The notes beneath the pieces are model-generated. The model made no database searches. It saw only the letters and a list, made by a program, of their open reading frames with translations, and was not told where the DNA came from. Positions 1 through 8,102 of a stretch of 64,000 bases of DNA are shown here, piece after piece. Numbering within the stretch: the stretch's first letter is position 1; the number at the start of each line of letters is the position of its first letter. Both the position numbers and the translations under genes were made by a program. The stretch lies in contig NZ_BAABHA010000010.1 of NCBI RefSeq assembly GCF_039541855.1, positions 372,001-436,000 on the forward strand. The letters are read 5' to 3'. This DNA comes from Solirubrum koreensis (lineage in GTDB: Bacteria > Bacteroidota > Bacteroidia > Cytophagales > Hymenobacteraceae).

Positions 1-121
1 CCACCAGGTCGTCCATGTACTTCATCATCGTTTGCGTCAGGAAAACAAATTCCGTAACCGCAAACGTGAGTAGGAACGGGCCGACAAAGGCCCGCATGAT
101 AAGCTTATCTAATTTCTTCAT
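1..121 (-). CDS. LptF/LptG-family permease, N-terminal fragment
   Basis: Only the first 40 codons are in the window; the rest lies beyond the left edge. The protein begins MKKLDKLIMRAFVGPF, then has a hydrophobic stretch (about residues 11-30) and ends in MMKYMDDL. A short basic N-terminus leading into the first helix, followed by a YMDDL-like segment, is the usual start of YjgP/YjgQ (LptF/LptG) permeases. These inner-membrane proteins work with LptB to extract LPS and pass it towards the outer membrane. The ATG is at 121-119, with a TACCTTTG box at 169-162. Assignment rests on 40 residues, so LptF and LptG cannot be told apart. Confidence 0.7.
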   Translation of the reverse strand, partial: MKKLDKLIMRAFVGPFLLTFAVTEFVFLTQTMMKYMDDLV

Positions 122-161
122 TCGCAAGAATCACACGACGGCTGCGCATCGAAAAGGACCG

Positions 162-169
162 CAAAGGTA
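162..169 (-). promoter_or_regulatory. Bacteroidota-type -7 box upstream of the LptF/G gene
   Basis: Read on the minus strand this is TACCTTTG, a full match to the Bacteroidota -7 consensus TAnnTTTG. It lies about 40 bases upstream of the permease ATG. No convincing TTG -33 box is seen at the expected distance, so the call is moderate. Confidence 0.45.
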
Positions 170-200
170 AGCGGCATATGGGGAGCCTTACCATGAACAG

Positions 201-244
201 AAAAAGGAGCGGCCGGCCGCTTGCTGGCGGCCTCCTCTCCTTTT
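201..244 (-). terminator. Probable terminator after the START-like gene
   Basis: On the minus strand the sequence runs from AAAAGGAG through a GC-rich imperfect hairpin (GGCCGC opposed to GCGGCC) to CTCCTTTTT. It lies just beyond the stop codon at 276 and ends in a T run, as expected for an intrinsic terminator. The stem has bulges. Confidence 0.5.
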
Positions 245-275
245 GCCTAAACGAAGCACGTTCCGGTTTGGTGCG

Positions 276-689
276 CTAACCGCCTACCAGCTCCCGGAGC
301 TTTTGCACCATGCTGTCCCACATATCCTGCAACTCCAGGTCATCGGTTTCTTCAGAATAATCGACTACGCGCAGAAAATACTCCTGCGTTAACTCCGAGG
401 ACTCGATGGTAAAATCAAGATAGTTGGCATCGGGAGTGTGCCGACGGTTGGTGTCAAGAAATACGAACCGCGCCGACCGGTTGGTCCGCTGCGAGGTTAA
501 TTCGGCGAAATGGTGCTGATTATCCCACACAAAATTGAAGGTGTGGTGGTCGATCATAATTACATCCTGGCAGAACCATTGCCGCAGGCCGGAGGCCGAT
601 GCTAAGTAAGGGTAGAGGATTTTGGGAGAGGCGTTTACGGGGAACTCGTGAACGAAACGATGTTTGGAGCGAGTAGCGGAAAGAGGCAT
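276..689 (-). CDS. START-like domain protein (SRPBCC/AHSA1-like)
   Basis: A 137-residue protein when started at MPLSATRSKHRF (ATG at 689). The open frame extends upstream to 779, but those extra 30 residues precede the first predicted strand and look non-coding. Segments such as KHRFVHEFPVNASPKILYPY and SGLRQWFCQDV match the small START-like proteins common in Bacteroidota, which have a helix-grip fold with a hydrophobic pocket, and the helical tail WDSMVQKLRELV fits that fold. The ligand is unknown and no catalytic residues can be named. It is followed by a hairpin terminator and lies divergent to the tRNA. Confidence 0.75.
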   Translation of the reverse strand: MPLSATRSKHRFVHEFPVNASPKILYPYLASASGLRQWFCQDVIMIDHHTFNFVWDNQHHFAELTSQRTNRSARFVFLDTNRRHTPDANYLDFTIESSELTQEYFLRVVDYSEETDDLELQDMWDSMVQKLRELVGG

Positions 690-782
690 AAGCAAGCGGA
701 AAAGGCACGCAAAAGGTTCCGCTTGGTCTAAGGGCATCCAGCGGTTTGCGGCAAGATACACGGGTTTTTTTTCCAGCAAGGC

Positions 783-814
783 TTGCGTCGCTCGAAATCT
801 TCGCCTTACCTTTG
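783..814 (+). promoter_or_regulatory. Promoter of tRNA-Met
   Basis: A TTG (783-785) and TACCTTTG (807-814) are separated by 21 bases, matching the Bacteroidota -33/-7 promoter. The -7 box ends 11 bases before the first base of the mature tRNA, consistent with a very short 5' leader. Confidence 0.65.
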
Positions 815-825
815 CGCCACTAACC

Positions 826-899
826 GGCGGGGTAGCTCAGTTGGTTAGAGCACAGGATTCATAACCCTGAGGCCACGAGTTCAACTCTCGTCCCCGCTA
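826..899 (+). tRNA. tRNA-Met (anticodon CAT)
   Basis: A full cloverleaf can be drawn. The acceptor stem is GGCGGGG with CCCCGCT (one G-T pair), the D arm is GCTC/GAGC, and the anticodon loop TTCATAA has CAT at 860-862. The variable loop is AGGCC, and the T arm ACGAG/CTCGT carries loop TTCAACT. The discriminator base is A899 and no CCA is encoded. Position 31-39 is an A-C mismatch at the top of the anticodon stem. A CAT anticodon could also be tRNA-Ile2 (lysidine-modified). The overall form resembles elongator tRNA-Met (GGTTAGAGCA D loop, no initiator-type G-C triplet), but the distinction was not tested computationally. Confidence 0.9.
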
Positions 900-907
900 C
901 GTAGCTA

Positions 908-943
908 AAAACCGTCTTCCCTAACCCGGAAGGCGGTTTTTTT
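908..943 (+). terminator. Intrinsic terminator of tRNA-Met
   Basis: A 9-bp stem CCGTCTTCC/GGAAGGCGG (one G-T pair) with loop CTAACCC is followed by seven T residues. It starts nine bases after the tRNA ends. Confidence 0.85.
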
Positions 944-1147
944 ATTTGCCTTGGCTTTGAGAGCCTTATAGGCCAACCGCGTGATTTCGCACTACACAGC
1001 GGATGCTTTTCGGGGTAAAAAAACGGGTGCTGCACACAATATATCTACTCAGGCACGTTTTTACCGTATTGTTAAGCAATCTGGGGCTGCGAACCTTGCG
1101 CAAGCAGGTCCCGATGTGTCCTCGTTGCGCTACACACACCCGTTGCA

Positions 1148-1528
1148 ATGGCCCTACCCACCCCCGATCAATTCACCTCCACGATGCGCGAACACGCGCT
1201 GGAACACGTAAGCCCCGAGCAGCTTAAAGAGCTCATGCCCCATTTGCTCTCCGCGTTCGAGACCTTGGCGCCATTCCAGCCAATGTCGGTACGCCCCGTG
1301 CCACCGCCCTGGCGAAGCACAGCGCTGGCATTTGAAGCTTCCTGGCCCGACGCCTATTCCCTCACAGTTGCTACTCGCCTGCCTCCTTTTCAAGGCTCCC
1401 CTACCCAAATTACGCTAAGCAGGGCAGGTCAAATGGTATACGCGCTTGGCTCTACCTACGACCACTTAGCAGCCTCCGTTGAGCTTTGCATGAGCCACCG
1501 CCCCGTGGTGCTCGTTCCGCGCAACTAG
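1148..1528 (+). CDS. Hypothetical protein, 126 aa
   Basis: Not recognised. The ATG at 1148 opens a soluble, proline-rich protein without signal peptide or membrane segment. Its N-terminal third looks helical (EHALEHVSPEQLKELMPHLL) and the rest looks beta-rich (LTVATRLPP, QITLSRAGQMVYAL). The frame ends 20 bases before a long palindrome that would terminate it, which favours a real gene. It is flanked by tRNA-Met on the same strand and converges on rplT. No clear promoter box is seen in 944-1147, and that stretch holds nothing else I can identify. Confidence 0.5.
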   Translation: MALPTPDQFTSTMREHALEHVSPEQLKELMPHLLSAFETLAPFQPMSVRPVPPPWRSTALAFEASWPDAYSLTVATRLPPFQGSPTQITLSRAGQMVYALGSTYDHLAASVELCMSHRPVVLVPRN

Positions 1529-1548
1529 GGCATTAACGCGCTTAACTG

Positions 1549-1606
1549 GCTTCAAAAGCAAAACGCCCGGTTGCTTTAAAGCAACCGGGCGTTTTGCTTT
1601 TGAAGC
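1549..1606. terminator. Perfect 58-base palindrome, bidirectional terminator
   Basis: Bases 1549-1577 are the exact reverse complement of 1578-1606, giving 29-bp arms with no spacer. The core is GCCCGGTTGC, flanked by A-rich and T-rich ends, so an RNA hairpin read in either direction is followed by U-rich sequence. It lies between the convergent 126-aa gene and rplT and probably serves both. Confidence 0.85.
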
Positions 1607-1615
1607 AGTTTGAGC

Positions 1616-1963
1616 TTACGCCTTTACTTTCTCCACGATGCCTTTGAAAGCCTCGGGGTGATTGAGTGCCAGATCGGCGAGAACCTTGCGGTTCAAGTCG
1701 ATGCCGGCACGCTTCAGGCCGCCCATAAACTGCGAGTACGAGAGGCCGTACTGACGGGCACCAGCGTTGATACGCTGAATCCACAGAGCACGGAACTCAC
1801 GCTTCTTAACCTTACGGTCGCGGTAAGCATAAAGCAAACCTTTCTCAACCGCGTTTTTAGCTACGGTCCAGACATTCTTGCGGCTACCAAAGTATCCTTT
1901 GGCCAAACGCATTACCTTTTTGCGACGGTGGCGCGAAGCCACGTTATTGACGCTTCTTGGCAT
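1616..1963 (-). CDS. rplT: 50S ribosomal protein bL20
   Basis: A 115-residue basic protein beginning MPRSVNNVASRHRRKK. It carries the family features GYFGSRKN, YAYRDRK and LWIQRINAGAR and has the normal bL20 length. bL20 binds 23S rRNA early in large-subunit assembly; in well-studied bacteria it also represses its own operon, though no pseudoknot operator was identified here. It is the last gene of infC-rpmI-rplT and lies 155 bases after rpmI, which leaves room for a processing or control site. Confidence 0.97.
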   Translation of the reverse strand: MPRSVNNVASRHRRKKVMRLAKGYFGSRKNVWTVAKNAVEKGLLYAYRDRKVKKREFRALWIQRINAGARQYGLSYSQFMGGLKRAGIDLNRKVLADLALNHPEAFKGIVEKVKA

Positions 1964-2118
1964 AACCTACTGAGTTTTTGGCGGCCGGTGCCGTCTCTAA
2001 TGTAGAGCGGCTTGTCTTCAGACCGGACGCCGGGTTAAAAAATGATTGGCAGATTGAAAGCAGGGAATTGAGAACTGATAAGGCATAAGCCCATCAGCCG
2101 CAAACAACCCGTAGCAAT

Positions 2119-2313
2119 CTAGATGTTCAGCATGTCCTTCACGCGCGACATATCAGCCGAGCTTACAAGGGTAGCATGCGTGAGGTGGCGCTTGCGCTTC
2201 GTGCTCTTCTTGGTCAGAATGTGCGACTTGAACGCGTGCTTGCGCTTTACTTTGCCCGTACCCGTCAGCTTGAAACGCTTCTTGGCGCCGGACTTGGTTT
2301 TTACTTTCGGCAT
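2119..2313 (-). CDS. rpmI: 50S ribosomal protein bL35
   Basis: A 64-residue very basic protein starting MPKVKTKSGAKKRFKLTGTG, the classic bL35 N-terminus. The open frame extends ten codons further upstream to 2343, but all bL35 proteins start at MPK, so the ATG at 2313 is chosen. It lies between infC and rplT in the canonical order, with about 100 bases after infC that include a small GCCGGC-containing hairpin. Confidence 0.96.
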   Translation of the reverse strand: MPKVKTKSGAKKRFKLTGTGKVKRKHAFKSHILTKKSTKRKRHLTHATLVSSADMSRVKDMLNI

Positions 2314-2414
2314 TTTGAAAGGTGTAAAAAGGTAAAACAACAACGGCGGCCGGCTGCCTAGGGCCGGCTCGCCTGAAAAGTTGTGCTAAAGCTGCGCAAG
2401 GCAGCTAAGAAGAT

Positions 2415-3062
2415 CTATTCTGCGGCTTCGTTCCTGGACTCCTGCTTTTCGGCTTTCGGAGCCTTGGGCTTGGCCTCGCCTTCTTTAGGGGCAGCGGGCT
2501 TGGGCTTGGCTACCGATGGCGCCACTTTCGGGGCAAGGTACAGAAACATGCGCTTGCCTTCCAGCTTGGGCAGCTGCTCTACTTTGGCCAGGTCCTCGAG
2601 GGCCTGAGCAAACTTGAGCAGCAGGATTTCACCCCGCTCTTTGAAGACGATAGAACGGCCTACAAAGTGAACGTACGCCTTGATTTTAGCCCCCTCCTTC
2701 AGGAATTCCTGAGCGTGCTTGAGCTTGAAAGCGTAGTCGTGGTCGTCGGTGTTGGGGCCGAAACGAATTTCCTTCACGATGACCTTCGTCTGCTTGGCCT
2801 TCATCTCGCGCGTGCGCTTCTTCTGCTCGTACTTGAATTTCGAGTAGTCGATAACGCGGCACACCGGCGGCACGGCCGTCGGCGAAATCTCCACCAGATC
2901 GAGGCCTTGTTGCTCGGCCATGCGGCGGGCTTGGTCCGTTGGGAAAATGCCCTGCTCCACGTTTTCGCCTACCAGGCGAACCTCGCGGGCCGTGATTTTA
3001 TGGTTGATTTTGAACGGCTCCTCTACCTGGCGTGGAGGGAGGCGGCGATTGGGGGTTCTGAT
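2415..3062 (-). CDS. infC: Translation initiation factor IF-3, non-canonical ATC start inferred
   Basis: The C-terminal domain is clear (VKEIRFGPNTDDHDYAFKLK), as is the N-domain (EVRLVGENVEQG, DLVEISPTAVPPVCRVIDYSKF). A lysine/proline/glutamate-rich tail of about 35 residues follows the core. IF-3 binds the 30S subunit, blocks premature 50S joining and proofreads start codons. The only ordinary start is a GTG inside VGENVEQG, which would delete the first strand of the N-domain. Conserved residues (KINHKITAREVRL) continue upstream in frame to a TAA at 3077-3075. No ATG, GTG or TTG occurs in that extension, only ATC codons at 3074 and 3062. The ATC at 3062 gives a 215-residue protein. E. coli infC starts at AUU and is autoregulated through it. 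Confidence 0.85.
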   Translation of the reverse strand: MRTPNRRLPPRQVEEPFKINHKITAREVRLVGENVEQGIFPTDQARRMAEQQGLDLVEISPTAVPPVCRVIDYSKFKYEQKKRTREMKAKQTKVIVKEIRFGPNTDDHDYAFKLKHAQEFLKEGAKIKAYVHFVGRSIVFKERGEILLLKFAQALEDLAKVEQLPKLEGKRMFLYLAPKVAPSVAKPKPAAPKEGEAKPKAPKAEKQESRNEAAE

Positions 3063-3182
3063 AAGACGAAGGATTTAAGGTGAAACTTGCGGAAGAACAA
3101 CCCGCCTAAAGGCATTGAGGTTCAGCTTTTCCGATGGAATCAGCGGGCGAATATCCGCCATTTTTCTGGAACCACAAAATAC

Positions 3183-3214
3183 AGCGCGCCGGAAACGACT
3201 GTTTCCGGCGCGCT
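3183..3214 (-). terminator. Terminator between thrS and infC
   Basis: A perfect 14-bp stem AGCGCGCCGGAAAC/GTTTCCGGCGCGCT with a 4-base loop. On the minus strand it is followed by a T-rich stretch (GTATTTTG). It lies 62 bases after the thrS stop, so infC probably has its own promoter within 3075-3182. Confidence 0.7.
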
Positions 3215-3276
3215 GACAAGGTTTACGGCAGCAGGCTAACGAAGTTTCAGCTCGATTGGCAGGCAGTTATCAAGCA

Positions 3277-5232
3277 TTACACGCGCACGACGCGCCCGCT
3301 CATTACTTCTTCTACCTGTTCCTGAAAATTGCGAATGAACGCGTCGATGGGCATGGAGCCCAGGTCGCCTTCACCGTGGCGGCGGACGGAGACGATGCCG
3401 TTGTCGGCTTCTTTTTCGCCCACTACCAGTAGATAGGGAATCTTCTGCATCTCGGCGTCCCGGATTTTGCGGCCAATCCGCTCGTCCCGTTCGTCGGTGG
3501 TGCCACGCAGGTCGGCCTGCATCAGTTGTTCTTGTACCTGACGGGCATAACCGTGGTATTTCTCCGAAATGGGGAGAACCACAAACTGCTCGGGAGCCAG
3601 CCACAACGGGAAATTACCGGCGCAGTGCTCGATGAGTACGGCCACGAAACGTTCCAAAGAGCCAAACGGGGCGCGGTGCAGCATTACGGGGCGCTGGCGC
3701 GAGTTATCGGGCGCCACGTACTCCAGTTCGAAACGCTCGGGCAGGTTGTAGTCGACCTGAATGGTGCCCAGCTGCCACTTGCGGCCTAGCGCATCGCGCA
3801 CCATGAAATCCAGCTTGGGGCCGTAGAAAGCCGCTTCGCCGAGCTCGGTAACGGTGCGCAGACCGCGTTCAACTGCCGCTTCCTGAATGGCGCTTTCAGC
3901 GGCCGCCCAGTTTTCGTCGGAACCGATGTATTTCTGCTTGTTTTCCGGGTCGCGCAGGGAAATCTGAGCCGTGTAGTCTTCGAAGCCGAGGGCGCGGAAA
4001 ACGTACAGAACGAGGTCGATAACCTTGATGAATTCCTCTTTTACCTGATCGGGACGGCAGAAAATATGGGCATCGTCCTGGGTAAAGCCACGCACGCGGG
4101 TTAAGCCGTGCAGCTCACCCGATTGCTCGTAGCGGTACACGGTGCCGAACTCGGCGAGGCGCAAAGGCAGGTCGCGGTAAGAACGCGGCTTGGTCTTGTA
4201 AATCTCGCAGTGGTGGGGGCAGTTCATGGGCTTGAGGAAGAATTCCTCGCCCGGGTTCGGCGTCTTAATCGGCTGAAACGAATCGGCGCCGTACTTCTCG
4301 TAGTGGCCTGAAGTTACGTACAGCTCTTTCGAGCCGATATGCGGAGTAACCACGGGCAGGTAGCCGGCTTTTACCTGAGCACGGCGCATGAACTGCTCTA
4401 AACGCTCACGCAAAGCGGTGCCTTTGGGCAGCCACAAGGGGAGCCCCGCTCCTACTTTCTCCGAAAACGCAAACAGCTCCAGTTCCTTGCCCAGCTTGCG
4501 GTGGTCGCGCTTGCGCGCTTCCTCCAGCTTGTGCAAATACTCCTTCAGTTCCTTGTCTTTAGGAAAAGTAATGGCGTAGATACGAGTCAGTTGCTTGTTC
4601 TTCTCATCACCGCGCCAATAAGCGCCGGCAATGTTCAGGACTTTGGCCGCCTTAATGTTAGAGGTATCAGGAATGTGAGGCCCGCGGCAGAGGTCGGTGA
4701 AGTTACCTTGGGTGTAGAACGTAATGGTTCCGTCTTCGAGGCCTTCGAGCAAGTCGAGCTTGTATTCGTCGCCTTTCTCTTGAAAGTAGGCAACGGCCTC
4801 GGCTTTGGGCACGGCGCGCCGTTCGTAGCGGCTTTTGTTCTTGGCCAGCTCCAGCATTTTCTGCTCGATGGCGGCGTAATCGTCGGGCGAGATGCTGCGG
4901 CCTTCGCCGAGGTCAACGTCGTAGTAAAAGCCGTTTTCAATGGGCGGGCCGATGCCGAACTTTACGCCGGGGTACAATGCCTCCAGGGCTTCGGCCAGCA
5001 AGTGAGCCGACGAGTGCCAGAATGTATTTTTGCCAGCGTCGTCATTCCACGTGAGAATTTCCAACGCGGCGGAGTTGTCGATAGGGCGGTGCAGGTCGCG
5101 GACTTCGCCGTCGACGCGCACGGCCAAGGCATTGCGGGCCAGGCCTTCGCTGATGCTCGCGGCAATATCGTAACCGGTTACGCCGGCTTCGAACTGGCGC
5201 TTGGAGCCATCGGGGAGCGTGATGTCAATCAT
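3277..5232 (-). CDS. thrS: Threonine-tRNA ligase
   Basis: A 651-residue class II aminoacyl-tRNA synthetase that charges tRNA-Thr in the cytoplasm. The order is a TGS domain (residues 1-60, MIDITLPDGSKRQF), an editing domain with HSSAH at 73-77, the class II core with PMNCPHHCEIY and RYEQSGELHGLTRVRGF, motif 3 in MLHRAPFGSLERF, and an anticodon-binding domain (residues about 545-651). The open frame begins 22 codons earlier, but the TGS domain starts at MIDI and the family length fits that ATG at 5232. It lies upstream of the infC block, as in many bacteria. Confidence 0.96.
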   Translation of the reverse strand: MIDITLPDGSKRQFEAGVTGYDIAASISEGLARNALAVRVDGEVRDLHRPIDNSAALEILTWNDDAGKNTFWHSSAHLLAEALEALYPGVKFGIGPPIENGFYYDVDLGEGRSISPDDYAAIEQKMLELAKNKSRYERRAVPKAEAVAYFQEKGDEYKLDLLEGLEDGTITFYTQGNFTDLCRGPHIPDTSNIKAAKVLNIAGAYWRGDEKNKQLTRIYAITFPKDKELKEYLHKLEEARKRDHRKLGKELELFAFSEKVGAGLPLWLPKGTALRERLEQFMRRAQVKAGYLPVVTPHIGSKELYVTSGHYEKYGADSFQPIKTPNPGEEFFLKPMNCPHHCEIYKTKPRSYRDLPLRLAEFGTVYRYEQSGELHGLTRVRGFTQDDAHIFCRPDQVKEEFIKVIDLVLYVFRALGFEDYTAQISLRDPENKQKYIGSDENWAAAESAIQEAAVERGLRTVTELGEAAFYGPKLDFMVRDALGRKWQLGTIQVDYNLPERFELEYVAPDNSRQRPVMLHRAPFGSLERFVAVLIEHCAGNFPLWLAPEQFVVLPISEKYHGYARQVQEQLMQADLRGTTDERDERIGRKIRDAEMQKIPYLLVVGEKEADNGIVSVRRHGEGDLGSMPIDAFIRNFQEQVEEVMSGRVVRV

Positions 5233-5321
5233 ACCAAAATAGGGCAAAAACTGCAGTAGCCCGCAAGTTAGCAGCTTCGGGCGGGGAAACCACGCCACGT
5301 CGTAAAATGCCCACGGAGGGA

Positions 5322-6497
5322 CTAGCGCGGCGTCAGCAAAGTAGGTTCTTTGGCTTCCAAAGGCTCAAAACTGGGCCTAAGGCTGCTAGGAGCACGGCGC
5401 GGCACGGGCGGCGCGCCGTACAGCTGCCGAAGAGAATCGAGCAAGATCGGCTCAATTCGGCCACCTATTTTCCAAATTTTAAAGGTATAGTGCTTGTTGC
5501 CGGGGAACTGACGCACAAGCTGCCGATAAGCCACCCAGGCCGGAACGTTTTGCCCAATTTGCTCGTGGCTATCGGCCACCATAAGCCCGATATCGGGCAG
5601 AAACTGGCTGCGCCGCTTGGCGCGGCTGAGCGGGCGAATAGCGTCTCTAAACCGTTTGGCTTTGTAGTGGTACAAGCCCAAGCGGTAATCGGCACGGTAG
5701 AGGGTGGAATCGAGCTGGGCGGCGCGGGCGTAATGGCGAGCGGCGCTGTCGGGCTGACCAGCGTAATCAAATACACGGCCGCGGTCGTACCAGAGCGATG
5801 CATGCGCCGGGTCAATTTTCAGGCCGCGCTCTATGTATAGCGCCGCTTCCTGGGGTTGCCGGCTGGCATTCAATAAATAGGCGAGCTGGTGAAGCACTTC
5901 GGGCTGCCGGGGTGCCCGTAAAGCACTGGCCCGCAAGAACTCAAGCGCTTGTGCCGTATCGCGCAAGGCCGAATAAGCCAGCCCCTTATAGAATAGAGCG
6001 GACGAGTTTTCAGGGTTGTCGCGCAATACTCGGTCCAGGTAATCAACGGCTAAATCGAAGCGCCGCGCAGCCAAGTTGGTTTCGCCAAGCAGCAAGTGAA
6101 GTTCGGGCGGGTTATAACCGCGCTGCTGGGCTTGCGCAGCGGCTTCGATTGCGGCCTGCAAACGCCCCTGACCGCGCAGAGCCCGGGCCTTGATGAGGAA
6201 GTATTCACCGGGCGCATCATCGTCCAACTCTATGGCCCGATTGATGTCGCGCAGGGCTTCGGTCTGATTACCGGCCTCTACCTCAAAAGCGGCGCGGCGG
6301 GCATAAAGCGCGGCATTCCGCGGCTTGCGGGCAATGGCTCCGTTGAGTTCAGCGGCCTGAATGGCGGGTCCGCTTTTCACCGTGCGCAGGTTAACCATCC
6401 GCTCAGAGGTACGCGCAGAACGCGCATCGCCACCACAGCTGGTAAGCAGTAGCCCGCTACCGCAGAGCAACAACGCAAAGGAACGAACTGGAAACAC
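5322..6497 (-). CDS. Tetratricopeptide-repeat lipoprotein
   Basis: A 391-residue protein with an N-terminal signal peptide ending in the lipobox LLTSC (lipidated Cys21). It is followed by about nine TPR-like helical pairs (for example AALYARRAAFEVEAGNQTEA, ALFYKGLAYSALRDTAQALE, ASLWYDRGRVFDYAGQPDSA). The C-terminus is proline/arginine-rich. TPR lipoproteins act as scaffolds for protein complexes at the periplasmic face of the envelope; the partner here is unknown. It lies between the L,D-transpeptidase gene (66-base gap) and thrS, and a TACCTTTG box at 6531-6524 suggests its own promoter. Confidence 0.85.
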   Translation of the reverse strand: MFPVRSFALLLCGSGLLLTSCGGDARSARTSERMVNLRTVKSGPAIQAAELNGAIARKPRNAALYARRAAFEVEAGNQTEALRDINRAIELDDDAPGEYFLIKARALRGQGRLQAAIEAAAQAQQRGYNPPELHLLLGETNLAARRFDLAVDYLDRVLRDNPENSSALFYKGLAYSALRDTAQALEFLRASALRAPRQPEVLHQLAYLLNASRQPQEAALYIERGLKIDPAHASLWYDRGRVFDYAGQPDSAARHYARAAQLDSTLYRADYRLGLYHYKAKRFRDAIRPLSRAKRRSQFLPDIGLMVADSHEQIGQNVPAWVAYRQLVRQFPGNKHYTFKIWKIGGRIEPILLDSLRQLYGAPPVPRRAPSSLRPSFEPLEAKEPTLLTPR

Positions 6498-6523
6498 AAC
6501 GAAAGAAGCAAGCTTGACCGCAG

Positions 6524-6531
6524 CAAAGGTA
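6524..6531 (-). promoter_or_regulatory. -7 box for the TPR lipoprotein gene
   Basis: On the minus strand this reads TACCTTTG, a full match to TAnnTTTG, 26 bases upstream of the ATG at 6497. Candidate TTG -33 boxes lie 16 and 27 bases away, neither ideal. Confidence 0.45.
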
Positions 6532-6563
6532 CAACCCGTGCTCCGGTCAACGATGTTTCAAGC

Positions 6564-7997
6564 TCAGTGGTCGGCGTTTGTCAGGAGAGGCTCGGCCGAT
6601 ATTTGGTAAAAGGCCTTGAGCAGGGCCGCGTCGCGGCCGTACACATCGGCGTGGGTACGTAGCGTCGGTCCATCGGCTTCGCAGGTTAGGTAGCGGATAA
6701 CAATGGGTAGTGGCCGGCGCAGGGAAAAAATCACTGTTTCGCCGCTGTACACGCTGTCCCACATGCGCTTGATGCGGGGTGTAGCATCCTGGTTTGCATC
6801 ACGCCGCAGCAGGAAAGAGCCCAACTGCAAGGGATTTTGCAGCCGAATGCAGCCGTGACTCAGGGCGCGGTTAGGTCGTTCGAAAAACTCCCGGGCCGGG
6901 GTATCGTGGAGGTATATGTCGTGGGGGTTCGGAAACCGGAAGACCACGTTGCCCAGCGCATTGTCGCAACAAGCGGTTTGCCGAATCTGGTACGGGAAGT
7001 TTTCGGGGGTAATGGCAGTCCAATTAACCGCTTGCGCCTTTACCAGTTTACCTTGGTGGTCGTACAGATTGTAATTATTACTGGCCAAATAGCCGGAATT
7101 ACGGCGCAAGCGCGGCAGAATCTCATTTACTGCAATGCTGCGCGGCACCCGCCATTCGGGTGAAGTTTGAAAGTATGTAAGGCGGCTATAAAACTCGGGC
7201 GTGGGAGTTGCCTTCCCTCCCACTACCACGCGGTGGGTGCGCACTATGCGCGGACCTCGCACAATTTGTAGGACGTAAGCCGGTATGTTCACCACTAGAT
7301 AAACCGAATCGGCCTGGGGCTCCCAACGCAGGCGCTCCAGATTTACGGCTACTAGTGGCTTTAAGCGACGGGCGCGAACGGTGTCGGTGCGCAATAGATG
7401 CTGCCAAGCCCAGAGCAACCGCACATAACTGCGACTAGTGGGCTGCAAGGCCAGTATTGTTTGCGCAACGGCACCGGCCCGGCGAGCCTGGTGCAATACC
7501 GCAACGCCGTTCAGCGCAGCATCAGCAGCGGCTAATTGCGGGGGAAAAGGCCGCTGGGTTAGGCGACCATACCGCAGGTGCTGACTGAACTGCAGGAGCC
7601 CGGCGGACAGCAACAGTTCGGCGCGAATACGTTGCCGAAGCCGCAACTCGTCGGGTGCGGGGCACTGAAGCGAATCGGTCAGTTGCAGTAACGCGTTTGT
7701 GTGGTAATCGGCAGGCAGTAAACCAAATTCCGGTGCCCGGCTCAGAAGTCGTAAGCATTCGGAAGCAACCGGCAACCACCCCGCTTCTGCGGTCCAGACT
7801 GGCTTGTACGCCACCACACGATAAAAATGCCGTACCGAAGGCGTCCAAATAGAAACCGTTGCCGAATCCTGATGCAACAAGTACTGCAGCCGGGTCGTTA
7901 CGGCCGCTTCGGACTGAGCGAAGCTTGGCACTGCGGCTGCCAACGACCACAGCAGCCATAAAATTGAGCGCGCATGCAGAAAACCACTGGAGCGCAT
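6564..7997 (-). CDS. L,D-transpeptidase (YcbB/LdtD-like)
   Basis: A 477-residue secreted enzyme with a signal peptide (residues 1-28, cleavage near SFAQ). A helical N-terminal half contains a YcbB-like scaffold segment (VWTAEAGWLP, YRAPEFGLLP-type region at 80-95). A YkuD catalytic domain follows, with His364 in YLHDTP and the SHGCIRL motif at 380-386, Cys383 being the nucleophile. Such enzymes form 3-3 crosslinks in peptidoglycan or attach proteins to it in the periplasm. Length and order match the long YcbB class rather than the short ErfK class. It lies 66 bases before the TPR lipoprotein gene and may share envelope functions with it. Confidence 0.9.
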   Translation of the reverse strand: MRSSGFLHARSILWLLWSLAAAVPSFAQSEAAVTTRLQYLLHQDSATVSIWTPSVRHFYRVVAYKPVWTAEAGWLPVASECLRLLSRAPEFGLLPADYHTNALLQLTDSLQCPAPDELRLRQRIRAELLLSAGLLQFSQHLRYGRLTQRPFPPQLAAADAALNGVAVLHQARRAGAVAQTILALQPTSRSYVRLLWAWQHLLRTDTVRARRLKPLVAVNLERLRWEPQADSVYLVVNIPAYVLQIVRGPRIVRTHRVVVGGKATPTPEFYSRLTYFQTSPEWRVPRSIAVNEILPRLRRNSGYLASNNYNLYDHQGKLVKAQAVNWTAITPENFPYQIRQTACCDNALGNVVFRFPNPHDIYLHDTPAREFFERPNRALSHGCIRLQNPLQLGSFLLRRDANQDATPRIKRMWDSVYSGETVIFSLRRPLPIVIRYLTCEADGPTLRTHADVYGRDAALLKAFYQISAEPLLTNADH

Positions 7998-8102
7998 AGC
8001 AGCCGGTACGGTTTAGTGGACCTTCCCATCACTGCTTAAGGTACGCTTTTCTGGCTGGTAAGCGCATCCGCTCAGCATTTTACTCTGCTCAGCTTCAACA
8101 AG

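Noticed and set aside
1003..1227. Overlapping short plus-strand frames after tRNA-Met (60-76 codons)
   Set aside because: No family resemblance, no promoter box and mutual overlap; only the 126-codon frame from 1148 was kept.
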